In this document: positions 1 to 7,474 of the stretch, piece by piece
Position numbering within the stretch: position 1 is the first letter of the stretch
Layout: every line of letters begins with the position of its first letter
Source of the DNA: a virus
DNA length: 34,265 nucleotides
Strand: one strand, 5' to 3'
IMG/VR virus record: IMGVR_UViG_3300037961_004291
Location: 1-34,265 of that record
Program-made: the position numbers and the translations under genes
Notes under the pieces: model-generated
Told to the model about the DNA's origin: nothing
The model's database searches: none
The model's input: only the letters and a program-made list of their open reading frames with translations

Positions 1-44
1 TGAAAAAATTATCATTACAAACAAAACACTAGAGGATAAAAAAA

Positions 45-155
45 ATGTTTAATGAAAAAGCAGAAAAACTGAATGGTCGTGCAGCAATGGTTGGATTCAT
101 TGCAGCAGTAGGTTCTTACCTCGCAACTGGTCAAGTAATTCCAGGCGTATGGTGA
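45..155 (+). CDS. hli: High-light-inducible protein (Hli)
   Basis: A 36-residue protein with the single-helix chlorophyll a/b-binding signature E-K-L-N-G-R-A-A-M-V-G-F at residues 7-18, followed by a hydrophobic stretch. Hli proteins sit in the thylakoid membrane, bind chlorophyll and carotenoid and protect photosystem II under stress. Cyanophages carry them as auxiliary metabolic genes. The length matches the short phage type. An AGAGGA ribosome-binding site lies 7 nt before the ATG. A small membrane-protein gene follows 5 nt downstream. The motif is diagnostic, so the identity is firm; the photoprotective role is family knowledge. Confidence 0.93.
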   Translation: MFNEKAEKLNGRAAMVGFIAAVGSYLATGQVIPGVW

Positions 156-160
156 GCGAC

Positions 161-289
161 ATGTTACTCATAGCAGCTTCCATGATAGGAGGGTTTATTT
201 TTGCCGCCCTGTTGACCGATGGAGATGTTGATGATGACGACAATATGGGTGGTGGAATGATGATTCCCGTAAATAACCCAATTGGTTAA
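161..289 (+). CDS. Small single-pass membrane protein, unknown function
   Basis: A 42-residue ORF starting 5 nt after hli. It has an N-terminal hydrophobic helix (residues 1-19), then an acidic run D-V-D-D-D-D, a Gly/Met-rich segment and a Pro/Asn-rich tail. No family is recognised. The tight coupling to hli and the clear hydrophobic-then-acidic layout suggest a real small membrane protein, perhaps co-expressed with Hli. There is no enzymatic motif. A terminator hairpin follows within 30 nt, which closes the hli unit. Confidence 0.6.
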   Translation: MLLIAASMIGGFIFAALLTDGDVDDDDNMGGGMMIPVNNPIG

Positions 290-303
290 TAATACAAAAA
301 AAG

Positions 304-311
304 AATAAATA
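304..311 (+). promoter_or_regulatory. T4-type late promoter motif AATAAATA
   Basis: One mismatch from the T4 late consensus TATAAATA, placed about 40 nt before the ATG of the tail gene at 352. Transcription would start near 318, inside the hairpin at 315-335. That hairpin could therefore also act as a 5' mRNA cap for the late transcript. Motif only; no start site was measured. Confidence 0.45.
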
Positions 312-314
312 TAC

Positions 315-338
315 AAAGAGGGTATAACCCTCTTTTTT
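315..338 (+). terminator. Rho-independent terminator after hli unit
   Basis: Perfect 8-bp stem AAAGAGGG/CCCTCTTT with the 5-nt loop TATAA, followed by a T run. It separates the hli unit from the tail gene at 352. Confidence 0.8.
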
Positions 339-351
339 TATAGGAGAACCC

Positions 352-909
352 ATGGCACTTTGCAGTGAAATATCCAATAGAAATTATCTAAGTCCAATTG
401 GATTTAAATTAACTATCGATAAAGCGCCAAAGTCTGTATATTTCAGTAATCAGGCTAATATCCCTTCTATTGATGTTGGTGTTTCTGTTCAATCAAATTA
501 TTTAAGGGATATTCCTATTCCTGGTGATAAAATGGAGTTTGAAGATTTCACCTTCCAGTTCATGGTTGATGAAAATCTAGAAAACTATAGAGAGTTACAA
601 CGTTGGATGAGAGGTATTTCGTATCCAGAAAGTCTATCTGAAATATACAATTGGCAAATTAGTGAAACGAATAAAAATCCAGATAGAGTTCGTGATTTAG
701 AAAGACATCTAGTTTCTGATGGTTCACTAATTGTTTTAACAAGTAATAATACAAATAATTTTCAAATCAAGTTTACTGATTTATGGCCTTATTCATTGTC
801 AACTCTTAACTTTGATGCGACAGAATCAGATTATAATTATATGAGTGCTACTGTAAGATTTAAATATACCATGTATAATATTATTGATATTAATGGCAAT
901 CCTTTATGA
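352..909 (+). CDS. Tail tube-fold structural protein (gp19/gp3-like)
   Basis: A 185-residue protein. Its layout resembles T4 tail tube subunit gp19: an N-terminal strand pair, a central I-P-I-P-G-D-K segment followed by F-x-D-F-T-F-Q-F-M-V-D-E (about residues 59-75), a helix with Y-R-E-L-Q-R-W-M, and C-terminal strands containing L-W-P-Y-S-L-S-T-L-N-F-D. In T4 this fold occurs in gp19 and in the baseplate initiator proteins. In cyanophages the gene just before uvsY is usually a tail tube or tail completion protein. The exact T4 counterpart (gp19, gp3 or gp54) cannot be settled by eye. It overlaps uvsY by 4 nt (ATGA). The start follows an AGGAGA ribosome-binding site. Confidence 0.7.
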   Translation: MALCSEISNRNYLSPIGFKLTIDKAPKSVYFSNQANIPSIDVGVSVQSNYLRDIPIPGDKMEFEDFTFQFMVDENLENYRELQRWMRGISYPESLSEIYNWQISETNKNPDRVRDLERHLVSDGSLIVLTSNNTNNFQIKFTDLWPYSLSTLNFDATESDYNYMSATVRFKYTMYNIIDINGNPL

Positions 910-1343
910 CATTTGATCTTGAAAAAATTCAGGAGATGTGGGAAAAAGATTCAAAAATTGATCCAGATAATTTACATACAGAATCTTTAAACATCCCAAG
1001 TCTTCATGCAAAATATCATGATATTTTTAACAATCTATATCTCTTAAGAAAGAGAGCAGAACAACAGAGAAAAAATATTAGACATGAAAGGTATGAATAT
1101 TACTCTGGGAAAGCAGATCCTGATGTATACATAGAAAATCCATTTCCCAAAAAAATTAGAGATAAAGATACTATGCAAAAGTATCTTGATGCTGATGAGA
1201 GACTTCAACAAATAAATCTCAAAATTGATTACTACGAAACAATCATGAGTTATTTGGAAAGCATTCTTAAACAAATATCAAATAGAACTTATCAAATTAA
1301 AAATGCAATTGAATGGTCCAAATTTGTATCTGGATATTCGTAA
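906..1343 (+). CDS. uvsY: UvsY recombination mediator
   Basis: A 145-residue protein with the T4 UvsY pattern (T4 protein 137 aa): an N-terminal D-L-E-K-I-Q-E-M-W-E-K-D segment, a Y-Y-S-G-K-A-D-P-D motif near residue 66 matching T4 YYSGRGDGDE, and a helical C-terminus ending I-K-N-A-I-E-W-x-K-F. UvsY loads UvsX recombinase onto ssDNA covered by gp32. It starts inside the stop of the tail gene (ATGA) and is directly followed by uvsW, the usual phage neighbour. It appears intact, in contrast to the damaged uvsX at 20.6-21.5 kb. Confidence 0.9.
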   Translation: MTFDLEKIQEMWEKDSKIDPDNLHTESLNIPSLHAKYHDIFNNLYLLRKRAEQQRKNIRHERYEYYSGKADPDVYIENPFPKKIRDKDTMQKYLDADERLQQINLKIDYYETIMSYLESILKQISNRTYQIKNAIEWSKFVSGYS

Positions 1344-1370
1344 ATAAATACTACAGGTGAATACCTGTAG
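1341..1370 (+). promoter_or_regulatory. Late promoter motif plus leader hairpin before uvsW
   Basis: TAAATAAATA (1341-1350) resembles the T4 late promoter. It is followed at once by a perfect 8-bp inverted repeat, CTACAGGT / ACCTGTAG (1351-1358 and 1363-1370, loop GAAT). The hairpin would lie at the very 5' end of the late transcript and next to the uvsW ATG at 1372. T4 uvsW is a late gene, which fits. The 14-mer TAAATACTACAGGT recurs exactly at 6911-6924. Confidence 0.6.
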
Positions 1371-1371
1371 T

Positions 1372-2835
1372 ATGTCGGATTTAGTAATACAAAAGTCAAA
1401 CGAAGTATTTCTTAAGGTTGATTGTGAACCTCACATTAAGTACGAACTAAGAGATCACTTCTCTTTTGAAATACCAAACAAAAAATTTATGCCCCAATAT
1501 CGCAACAAACATTGGGATGGATTTATTCGATTATATGATGTAAATAAAGGAACAATATACGCCGGTCTTTTAGATAAAGTTATAGGTTTTTGTAAGAATT
1601 ATAATTACAGTTATTCATTTGAAGATAATAAGTATTATGGTTTGCCATTTGAAGAAAATCAAATGGTTTCCAAAGAAGGAGTTAGAGACTATATGAGATC
1701 AATTTCTAGGTATGAACCTAGAGACTATCAAATAGAGGGTGTTCATGACGCTCTGAAGTGCAATAGAAGACTTCTGATATCACCAACTGCATCTGGTAAA
1801 TCTATGATGATTTATTCTTTGGTGAGATATTATGTAGCAAAGAAACAAAATATTTTAATTGTTGTTCCTACAACATCTCTTGTGGAACAAATGCATAAGG
1901 ACTTTGCTGACTATGGATGGGACAGTGATACTTATTGCCACAAAATTTATGGTGGAAAAGAATTAGAAACAGACAAAGTAGTAACTATTACTACATGGCA
2001 GTCAGTATATAAATTAGATAGAAAATATTTTGAAAAATTTAATGTAGTGATTGGAGACGAAGCTCATTTATTCAAGAGCAAGTCTCTAATATCGATCATG
2101 ACTAAACTTCACCATGCAAAGTACCGTTTTGGATTTACTGGAACATTAGACGGCACACAGACCCATAAATGGGTCTTAGAGGGATTGTTTGGTCCATCAT
2201 ATAAAGTCACAAGAACAGATGAGTTAATGAGACAAGGACATCTTTCTCAACTCGATATTCAATGTCTTGTTCTCAAACATAATTCACAAAGATTTGAAAC
2301 TTATGAAGATGAAATTCAATATCTTATTGGACATGAACAACGTAATAACTTTATAACTAACTTATCACTTGATTTGAAAGGAAATACTCTAGTTTTATAC
2401 AGTCGTGTTGAAAGTCATGGAGAGATAATTTTTAACATGATAAATAATCGTAAGGTGAATGACAGAAAAACATTTTTCATTCATGGCGGTGTTGGTGCTG
2501 AAGAAAGAGAGAATGTAAGGTCCATTACAGAAAGAGAAAGTGATGCTATTATTGTTGCATCATATGGAACATTCTCTACTGGTATCAATATTAAAAATCT
2601 TCATAATGTAGTTTTTGCTTCTCCAAGTAAATCTAGAATTCGTAATCTTCAATCAATTGGACGAGTTCTAAGAAAAGGTAAAAACAAAACTAAAGCAGTT
2701 TTGTATGATATTGCTGATGACTGCAATTACAAGTCCAGAAAAAATTATACATTAAATCATTTTATCGAAAGGATCAAAACATACAATGAGGAGAATTTTA
2801 ACTACGAAATACTCACTATTAATTTACGATCATGA
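1372..2835 (+). CDS. uvsW: UvsW DNA/RNA helicase
   Basis: A superfamily 2 helicase of 487 residues from the ATG at 1372 (T4 protein 503 aa). An in-frame GTG at 1357 lies inside the leader hairpin; the ATG gives the better match to the T4 N-terminus (V-D-C-E...E-L-R-D-H-F-S-F-E). Visible motifs: Walker A S-P-T-A-S-G-K-S, motif II D-E-A-H, motif III F-T-G-T, and motif VI Q-S-I-G-R-V-L-R-K-G. UvsW unwinds R-loops and branched DNA and switches T4 from origin-dependent to recombination-dependent replication. The downstream Sm-like gene overlaps by 4 nt. Confidence 0.95.
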   Translation: MSDLVIQKSNEVFLKVDCEPHIKYELRDHFSFEIPNKKFMPQYRNKHWDGFIRLYDVNKGTIYAGLLDKVIGFCKNYNYSYSFEDNKYYGLPFEENQMVSKEGVRDYMRSISRYEPRDYQIEGVHDALKCNRRLLISPTASGKSMMIYSLVRYYVAKKQNILIVVPTTSLVEQMHKDFADYGWDSDTYCHKIYGGKELETDKVVTITTWQSVYKLDRKYFEKFNVVIGDEAHLFKSKSLISIMTKLHHAKYRFGFTGTLDGTQTHKWVLEGLFGPSYKVTRTDELMRQGHLSQLDIQCLVLKHNSQRFETYEDEIQYLIGHEQRNNFITNLSLDLKGNTLVLYSRVESHGEIIFNMINNRKVNDRKTFFIHGGVGAEERENVRSITERESDAIIVASYGTFSTGINIKNLHNVVFASPSKSRIRNLQSIGRVLRKGKNKTKAVLYDIADDCNYKSRKNYTLNHFIERIKTYNEENFNYEILTINLRS

Positions 2836-3248
2836 TACACGACGACTTCTATGCAACAGTAAAACTTAAAACAGGTGAAGAGATATTTTCAAGAGTTTCT
2901 GCTACAGAAGAAAATAGTGGAATTTATTTAATTCTTTTTAATCCAATAGAGATTGAAGAAATTAAAATGAGAAATGGCAATACTCTTGGATATAAAGTAG
3001 AACCATGGTTGAAAACATCTCATGATGATATGTTCATTGTCAATATGGATGAAATATTATTAGTATCTGAATCAGAAAATATAGACATGATTCAAGCATA
3101 TGAAGAATATTCCGTAATGAATACTATCGGTGGAGGAGATGGTAAAGGTAATTTGAAATTAGATTCAAAGATGGGATATATAAGTTCCGTAGATCAAGCT
3201 AGAAAAACATTAGAAAATATTTACAACAAAGCATCAGCTTCTGAATAA
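2832..3248 (+). CDS. Sm-like small beta-barrel protein, paralogue 1
   Basis: A 138-residue protein whose first 80 residues read as an Sm/LSm-type barrel: V-K-L-K-T-G-E-E-I-F-S-R-V, a hydrophobic strand, N-P-I-E-I-E-E-I, a central E-P-W-L, then strands M-F-I-V-N-M-D-E-I-L-L-V. Three other genes in this window share the same order of elements (14153, 17317, 17636). The C-terminal 55 residues contain a Gly-rich linker (G-G-G-D-G-K-G) and a helix. Function unknown; RNA binding is only an inference from the fold. It overlaps uvsW by ATGA and lies before gp55. Confidence 0.75.
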   Translation: MIHDDFYATVKLKTGEEIFSRVSATEENSGIYLILFNPIEIEEIKMRNGNTLGYKVEPWLKTSHDDMFIVNMDEILLVSESENIDMIQAYEEYSVMNTIGGGDGKGNLKLDSKMGYISSVDQARKTLENIYNKASASE

Positions 3249-3304
3249 TAGCTATATTGATCCTTTCATCCTTAGCAAAGATATTCTACTTATGTTTGAT
3301 GTTC

Positions 3305-3333
3305 TTGTCAACACTTTTAGTAGGTGTTATAAT
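3305..3333 (+). promoter_or_regulatory. Sigma-70-type promoter before gp55
   Basis: TTGTCA (3305-3310), a 17-nt spacer and a consensus TATAAT (3328-3333). It sits 36 nt before the gp55 ATG in the longest intergenic gap of the region. This is a good match to a host-recognised early or middle promoter and would let the host polymerase make the phage late sigma factor. Confidence 0.75.
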
Positions 3334-3368
3334 AAGTCTATCGATACATAAAAGAAACTTTTACTAAA

Positions 3369-3848
3369 ATGAGAAGCAGAGCAAGATCAGAACATTACGT
3401 TAATAACAAAGAGTTTCTTGATGCTATCGTCGAGTACAAAAAACTCTGTGATGCCGCTAAGGAAGCTGGAGAACCAAGACCACGTATCCCAAGATATATT
3501 GGCGAATGTTTTTATAAGATTGCAACACATCTATCTTATAAACCAAATTTTGTTAACTACATGTTTAAAGATGACATGGTAGGAGATGGAATTGAAAATT
3601 GTATTCAATATGTCCATAATTTTAATCCAGAAAAATCTTCTAATCCTTTCGCTTACTTTACTCAGATTATCCACTATGCATTTCTGAGACGTATTCAGAA
3701 AGAGAAGAAACAACTTGAAATTAAAAATAAAATTATTGAAAGAAGTTCTTTCTCCGAAGTCTTTTCTGATGATGGAGACATTGACAGTTCCATGAGAGCT
3801 GAGTATAATTCGATCAAGGATGCCGTTTATACCAGATCGAGGTCTTAG
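3369..3848 (+). CDS. gp55: Late-transcription sigma factor gp55
   Basis: A 159-residue divergent sigma factor (T4 gp55 185 aa). The recognisable core is I-P-R-Y-I-G-E-C-F-Y-K-I-A near residue 40, then D-M-V-G-D-G-I-E-N-C-I-Q-Y-V-H-N-F-N-P-E-K-S-S-N-P-F-A-Y-F and I-I-H-Y-A-F-L-R-R-I-Q-K-E-K-K, the sigma region 2-like part. gp55 directs RNA polymerase to TATAAATA late promoters with help from the sliding clamp gp45, also encoded here. It has its own sigma-70-type promoter upstream. The next gene starts 2 nt after its stop. Confidence 0.92.
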   Translation: MRSRARSEHYVNNKEFLDAIVEYKKLCDAAKEAGEPRPRIPRYIGECFYKIATHLSYKPNFVNYMFKDDMVGDGIENCIQYVHNFNPEKSSNPFAYFTQIIHYAFLRRIQKEKKQLEIKNKIIERSSFSEVFSDDGDIDSSMRAEYNSIKDAVYTRSRS

Positions 3849-3850
3849 TC

Positions 3851-4918
3851 TTGAAGATAGCCATTATTACAGATCAACATTTTGGGTGCCGTAAAAACTC
3901 CAAATTATTTCATGATTATTTTTTGGAGTTTTATAATAAAGTTTTCTTTCCTACATTAGAAAAAGAAGGTATCACAACAGTTGTTGATATGGGTGATACT
4001 TTTGATAATAGAACTGGCATCAATTTCTCTGCCTTGGATTGGGCAAAGAAAAATTACTATGATCGACTGGAAAAAATGGGTGTGAATGTTTACACTATTG
4101 TTGGTAATCATACTGCTTATTATAAAAACACCAACAAAGTAAATGCAATTGAACTTCTTTTGAAAGAATATAAGAACGTTCACGCAGTGTCTGAATACAA
4201 GGAATTTGAATTTGATGACACTAGTATTGCTATGATCCCTTGGATTAATAGTGACAATTATATGACAACTAAGTCCAATATTGATCGATCAAAATCTTCT
4301 ATTGCTATGGGACACCTTGAACTTCAAGGATTCTCTATTAACCGATTTACTGTAATGGAACATGGATATTGCAAATCTATGTTCTCAAAATTTGATAAAG
4401 TTTTTTCTGGGCATTATCATCATAGAAGTTCTCAGGATAATATTTTTTACCTTGGTAACCCATATGAAATTTATTGGAATGATGTGAAGTATGATGATAG
4501 AGATGATAGAGGATTTCACATATTTGATACCAAAACTCTAAAGCATATTCCTATTAATAATCCATATAGGATGTTTTATAATATTTACTATGAAGATAGT
4601 GATCATCAATTATTGAAATCGTCTAATTATAAAAATAAAATTGTAAAAGTTATTGTACGCAAAAAAACAGATTCTAAAAAGTTTGAAAAATTTATTGACA
4701 AACTTTATGAAAGTGGAGTAAGTGATTTAAAAGTTGTTGAGAGTTATGATAACACTTCAGAAACATGGTACAATGATAAAGATTTTGAAGCCAATGAATC
4801 TGAAGATACTCTGTCTATTTTGAATAGATACATTGGGGAATCTGAATTTCAAATGGACAAGTCAGTTGTTCAAAAAATTATGGATCTCACTTACAAAGAG
4901 GCCTGCGAAATGATTTAA
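3851..4918 (+). CDS. gp47: Recombination nuclease gp47 (Mre11/SbcD-like)
   Basis: A 355-residue calcineurin-type phosphoesterase. Visible metal-binding motifs: D-Q-H near residue 8-10, G-D-T-F-D-N-R near residue 48, G-N-H-T (motif III), M-G-H-L-E, and S-G-H-Y-H-H-R. With gp46 it forms the T4 Mre11/Rad50-type complex that resects DNA ends for recombination and degrades host DNA. The best start is TTG at 3851: it gives the conserved M-K-I-A-I-I-T-D-Q-H-F-G and has GAGG about 9 nt upstream; no ATG fits the N-terminus. Confidence 0.93.
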   Translation: MKIAIITDQHFGCRKNSKLFHDYFLEFYNKVFFPTLEKEGITTVVDMGDTFDNRTGINFSALDWAKKNYYDRLEKMGVNVYTIVGNHTAYYKNTNKVNAIELLLKEYKNVHAVSEYKEFEFDDTSIAMIPWINSDNYMTTKSNIDRSKSSIAMGHLELQGFSINRFTVMEHGYCKSMFSKFDKVFSGHYHHRSSQDNIFYLGNPYEIYWNDVKYDDRDDRGFHIFDTKTLKHIPINNPYRMFYNIYYEDSDHQLLKSSNYKNKIVKVIVRKKTDSKKFEKFIDKLYESGVSDLKVVESYDNTSETWYNDKDFEANESEDTLSILNRYIGESEFQMDKSVVQKIMDLTYKEACEMI

Positions 4919-4922
4919 AGAC

Positions 4923-5213
4923 ATGTTCATCATCACAGTAGAAGGAAAACAAAACGAAGGTGCTTATTCCGTTGTTGACAAAAGAGGAAATACGGTAATT
5001 TATCTCTTCAAAGAAGAAGATGATGCAACTCGATTTGCTCTTCTTTTAGAAGAAGAAAATTCTCATAAAGAATCGGATATAAACGTGGTTCATGTTGATG
5101 ATGATGTAATAGTAAAAGTTTGTGATATGCATAATTGTAGTTACTCAATTATCACACCCAATGACATTGTAATTCCCCCTCGTCAAGATAATGATACACT
5201 TTCAAAAAATTAA
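4923..5213 (+). CDS. DUF3110-like small protein
   Basis: A 96-residue protein resembling DUF3110, a family of small proteins from cyanobacteria and plastid-bearing organisms. Features: an N-terminal V-E-G-K-Q-N-E-G-A-Y-S-V strand, V-I-Y-L-F-K-E-E-D-D-A-T-R-F-A-L-L-L-E-E (residues 28-47), then a second alpha/beta half ending I-T-P-N-D-I-V-I-P-P. Function is unknown in the hosts too. It lies between gp47 and gp46 and overlaps the gp46 start by 23 nt, so it is probably co-translated with the recombination nuclease. The family assignment is from pattern memory only. Confidence 0.7.
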   Translation: MFIITVEGKQNEGAYSVVDKRGNTVIYLFKEEDDATRFALLLEEENSHKESDINVVHVDDDVIVKVCDMHNCSYSIITPNDIVIPPRQDNDTLSKN

Positions 5214-6903
5214 GTTCAAGAATTTTCTTTCGACTGGAAATCATTCAACAACTATTGATTTAGATAAAAATACCACAACTCTTATTGTCGGCACAAATGG
5301 AGCGGGAAAATCTACCTTTTTGGATGCTCTGACCTTTGCTTTGTTTGGTAAACCATTTCGTAAAATTAATAAACCACAACTTGTTAATTCTATAAACGAA
5401 AAAGATTGTTTGGTTGAAGTCGATTTCAATCTCAATGGTGTACAGTGGAAAGTTGTTCGTGGTATCAAACCAAATAAATTTGAAATTTGGAAAGATGGTG
5501 AATTAAAAGATCAAGATGCTTCTGCCGTTGATCAACAAAAGTGGTTGGAACAAAATGTTTTGAAAATGAATTACAAGTCTTTTACTCAGATTGTAATTTT
5601 GGGTAGTAGTACTTTTGTTCCTTTTATGCAACTTACGTCATCGAATCGACGTGAGGTGATTGAAGATTTGCTTGACATCAAAATCTTTTCTGCGATGAAT
5701 GAGATCATCAAAGGAAAACTTAGATTGCTGCGTGATAGTGTAAACTCTCTTAAGATTAAGAAAGATGGAATGTCTGATAAAGTCCAGATGCAAAAGGACT
5801 TTATTGAAGAATTAGAAAATCGTGGTAAACAAAATATTAAAGAGAAAGAAGAGAAAATAAATCAACTTTTGAACGAAGAAAACAATTGGATTAATATCAA
5901 TCAGGATAAAAATGTAGAACTTGAATCTCTACAAAACAATCTTGAAGAGTATGTGGGAGCTACTGAAAAACTTCGTAAACTTGGTAATCTAAAAGGTAAG
6001 ATTTCTAATAAAGTATCTACGATTACAAAAGAACACAAGTTCTTTACCGAAAATACGGTTTGTCCTACCTGCACTCAGTCAATTGATGAATCTTTTCGAT
6101 TAAATAGAATTGAAGACGCTCAAAATAAAGCAAAAGAGTTGCAGTCTGGTTATAATGAACTGGAAGAAGCAATTAAAGGGGAAGAAGAACGAGAGCGTCA
6201 ATTCACTGTTCTATCGAAGGAGATCACATCTTTAACACATGACATTTCTCAAAACAATACTAGAATTTCTGGATGTCAACGACAAGTCAGAAATCTGGAA
6301 TCGGAAATTCAAACAATTACCGAACAACTTGCAAATCGAAATACTGAGCATGAGAAATTAAGTCAATTTTCTGAAGAACTAAAAACTATTACTGATAAAC
6401 TTCTAAAAGAAAAAGAGTCGATTGAGTATCATAATTTTGCAAATTTCTTGTTAAAAGATGGTGGAGTTAAAAGAAGTATCATTAAGAAGTACCTTCCACT
6501 CATAAATCAACAGGTTAATAGGTATCTTCAAATGATGGACTTCTATATTAACTTCACATTAGATGATGAATTTAATGAAACGATTCGGACACCAGTTCAC
6601 GAAAACTTTACATATTCATCTTTTAGTGAAGGTGAAAAAATGAGAATTGATCTGGCTCTTCTTTTTACTTGGCGAGAAGTTGCTAAGTATAAAAACTCTG
6701 TAAATACTAATCTTTTAATTATGGATGAAGTATTTGATTCTTCACTTGATGGATTTGGAACCGATGATTTTCTAAAAATTATTAGATATGTAATTAAAGA
6801 TGCAAATATTTTTGTTATCTCACATAAAGAATCATTACATGATAAGTTTGAGAATGTAGTTCAATTTGAAAAGATAAAAGGATTTTCGAGAATGGTATCA
6901 TAA
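5191..6903 (+). CDS. gp46: Recombination ATPase gp46 (Rad50/SbcC-like)
   Basis: A 570-residue SMC-type ATPase (T4 gp46 560 aa). Walker A G-T-N-G-A-G-K-S-T near residue 35. Long charged coiled coils run from about 175 to 410, broken by the zinc hook C-P-T-C near residue 290. The ABC signature is S-F-S-E-G-E-K-M-R-I-D near 480, and Walker B is L-L-I-M-D-E-V-F-D-S near 510. With gp47 it processes DNA ends. The start codon lies inside the preceding gene. It ends 8 nt before a late promoter-like motif. Confidence 0.95.
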   Translation: MIHFQKIKFKNFLSTGNHSTTIDLDKNTTTLIVGTNGAGKSTFLDALTFALFGKPFRKINKPQLVNSINEKDCLVEVDFNLNGVQWKVVRGIKPNKFEIWKDGELKDQDASAVDQQKWLEQNVLKMNYKSFTQIVILGSSTFVPFMQLTSSNRREVIEDLLDIKIFSAMNEIIKGKLRLLRDSVNSLKIKKDGMSDKVQMQKDFIEELENRGKQNIKEKEEKINQLLNEENNWININQDKNVELESLQNNLEEYVGATEKLRKLGNLKGKISNKVSTITKEHKFFTENTVCPTCTQSIDESFRLNRIEDAQNKAKELQSGYNELEEAIKGEEERERQFTVLSKEITSLTHDISQNNTRISGCQRQVRNLESEIQTITEQLANRNTEHEKLSQFSEELKTITDKLLKEKESIEYHNFANFLLKDGGVKRSIIKKYLPLINQQVNRYLQMMDFYINFTLDDEFNETIRTPVHENFTYSSFSEGEKMRIDLALLFTWREVAKYKNSVNTNLLIMDEVFDSSLDGFGTDDFLKIIRYVIKDANIFVISHKESLHDKFENVVQFEKIKGFSRMVS

Positions 6904-6909
6904 CAACAT

Positions 6910-6924
6910 CTAAATACTACAGGT
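6910..6924 (+). promoter_or_regulatory. Late promoter motif CTAAATA with shared downstream element
   Basis: CTAAATA at 6910-6916. The stretch TAAATACTACAGGT (6911-6924) is identical to that before uvsW (1345-1358). It precedes the 107-codon gene and would start transcription near 6923. Confidence 0.55.
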
Positions 6925-6927
6925 AGT

Positions 6928-7251
6928 GTGGATTATATGCTTTCGACGCAGTATCGGTTGAGATTAGAATTCATTTGTAAATGTATTGCAAATGGTGAAG
7001 AAGTAAAACTTGAAGATATGATCTGGGCCGACAAACTTGCTCAGAGATATACAACTGCTAGAGATTGGCTTAACAAAGCACGTCGTCAAGCATCAGGTGA
7101 AATTCAAGAAGGTAGTATGGATGATTTTATGAATAGGATGGGATTAGGAGACCCCGATCCATCCAATCATAAAACGGGGTTTGAATCTGCAGACGAAATT
7201 GTAGATTGGTTTCAAAGAGAAAAATCTGATGACTGGAGACAAAGAGACTAA
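6928..7251 (+). CDS. Conserved hypothetical protein, acidic C-terminus
   Basis: 107 residues from a GTG at 6928. An ATG at 6937 (104 residues, M-L-S-T-Q-Y-R-L-R-L-E-F) is an equal or better start, because the putative late transcript would begin near 6923. The N-terminal half is helical, with F-I-C-K-C-I-A-N-G-E-E-V-K-L-E-D and a basic A-R-D-W-L-N-K-A-R-R. The C-terminal half holds D-D-F-M-N-R-M-G-L-G-D-P-D-P and a Trp/acidic tail. No domain is recognised. A second small gene overlaps its end, and a terminator closes the pair. Function unknown. Confidence 0.7.
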   Translation: MDYMLSTQYRLRLEFICKCIANGEEVKLEDMIWADKLAQRYTTARDWLNKARRQASGEIQEGSMDDFMNRMGLGDPDPSNHKTGFESADEIVDWFQREKSDDWRQRD

Positions 7252-7381
7252 CGAAAATTCATTATGGTATGATAAATTGATAAACGATCTATACCAAAAA
7301 AATGAAAGTTCCGAACTGGCAACATCACAGCAAGAAAGAACAGAAGAGGAAACTGAGACCACAAGCGATGAGACGGTCTAA
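7229..7381 (+). CDS. Small acidic protein, unknown
   Basis: A 50-residue ORF overlapping the preceding gene by 23 nt in another frame. It begins M-T-G-D-K-E-T-N-E-N-S-L-W-Y-D-K-L-I-N-D-L-Y and continues into a Ser/Thr/Glu-rich tail. The W-Y-D-K-L-x-x-D-L-Y helix followed by a disordered acidic tail looks like a real small phage protein. Its stop lies just before the terminator at 7416. No family is recognised. Confidence 0.5.
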   Translation: MTGDKETNENSLWYDKLINDLYQKNESSELATSQQERTEEETETTSDETV

Positions 7382-7415
7382 AGATCGGTTGGCCCACTTT
7401 AAAAAGCGGTACATG

Positions 7416-7440
7416 ACCTCCCCAAAAAGGGAGGTTTTTT
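7416..7440 (+). terminator. Rho-independent terminator
   Basis: Stem ACCTCCC (7416-7422) with GGGAGGT (7429-7435), loop CAAAAA, then TTTTT. It ends the uvsW-to-7381 region and insulates the CobT-like gene that starts at 7475. Confidence 0.85.
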
Positions 7441-7474
7441 CGTATTATGTGTCTATACGAGATGAGACCCACCC

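Noticed and set aside
3292-3351. A 19-codon ORF between 3248 and gp55
   Set aside because: It overlaps the gp55 promoter, lacks a ribosome-binding site and is too short to support.
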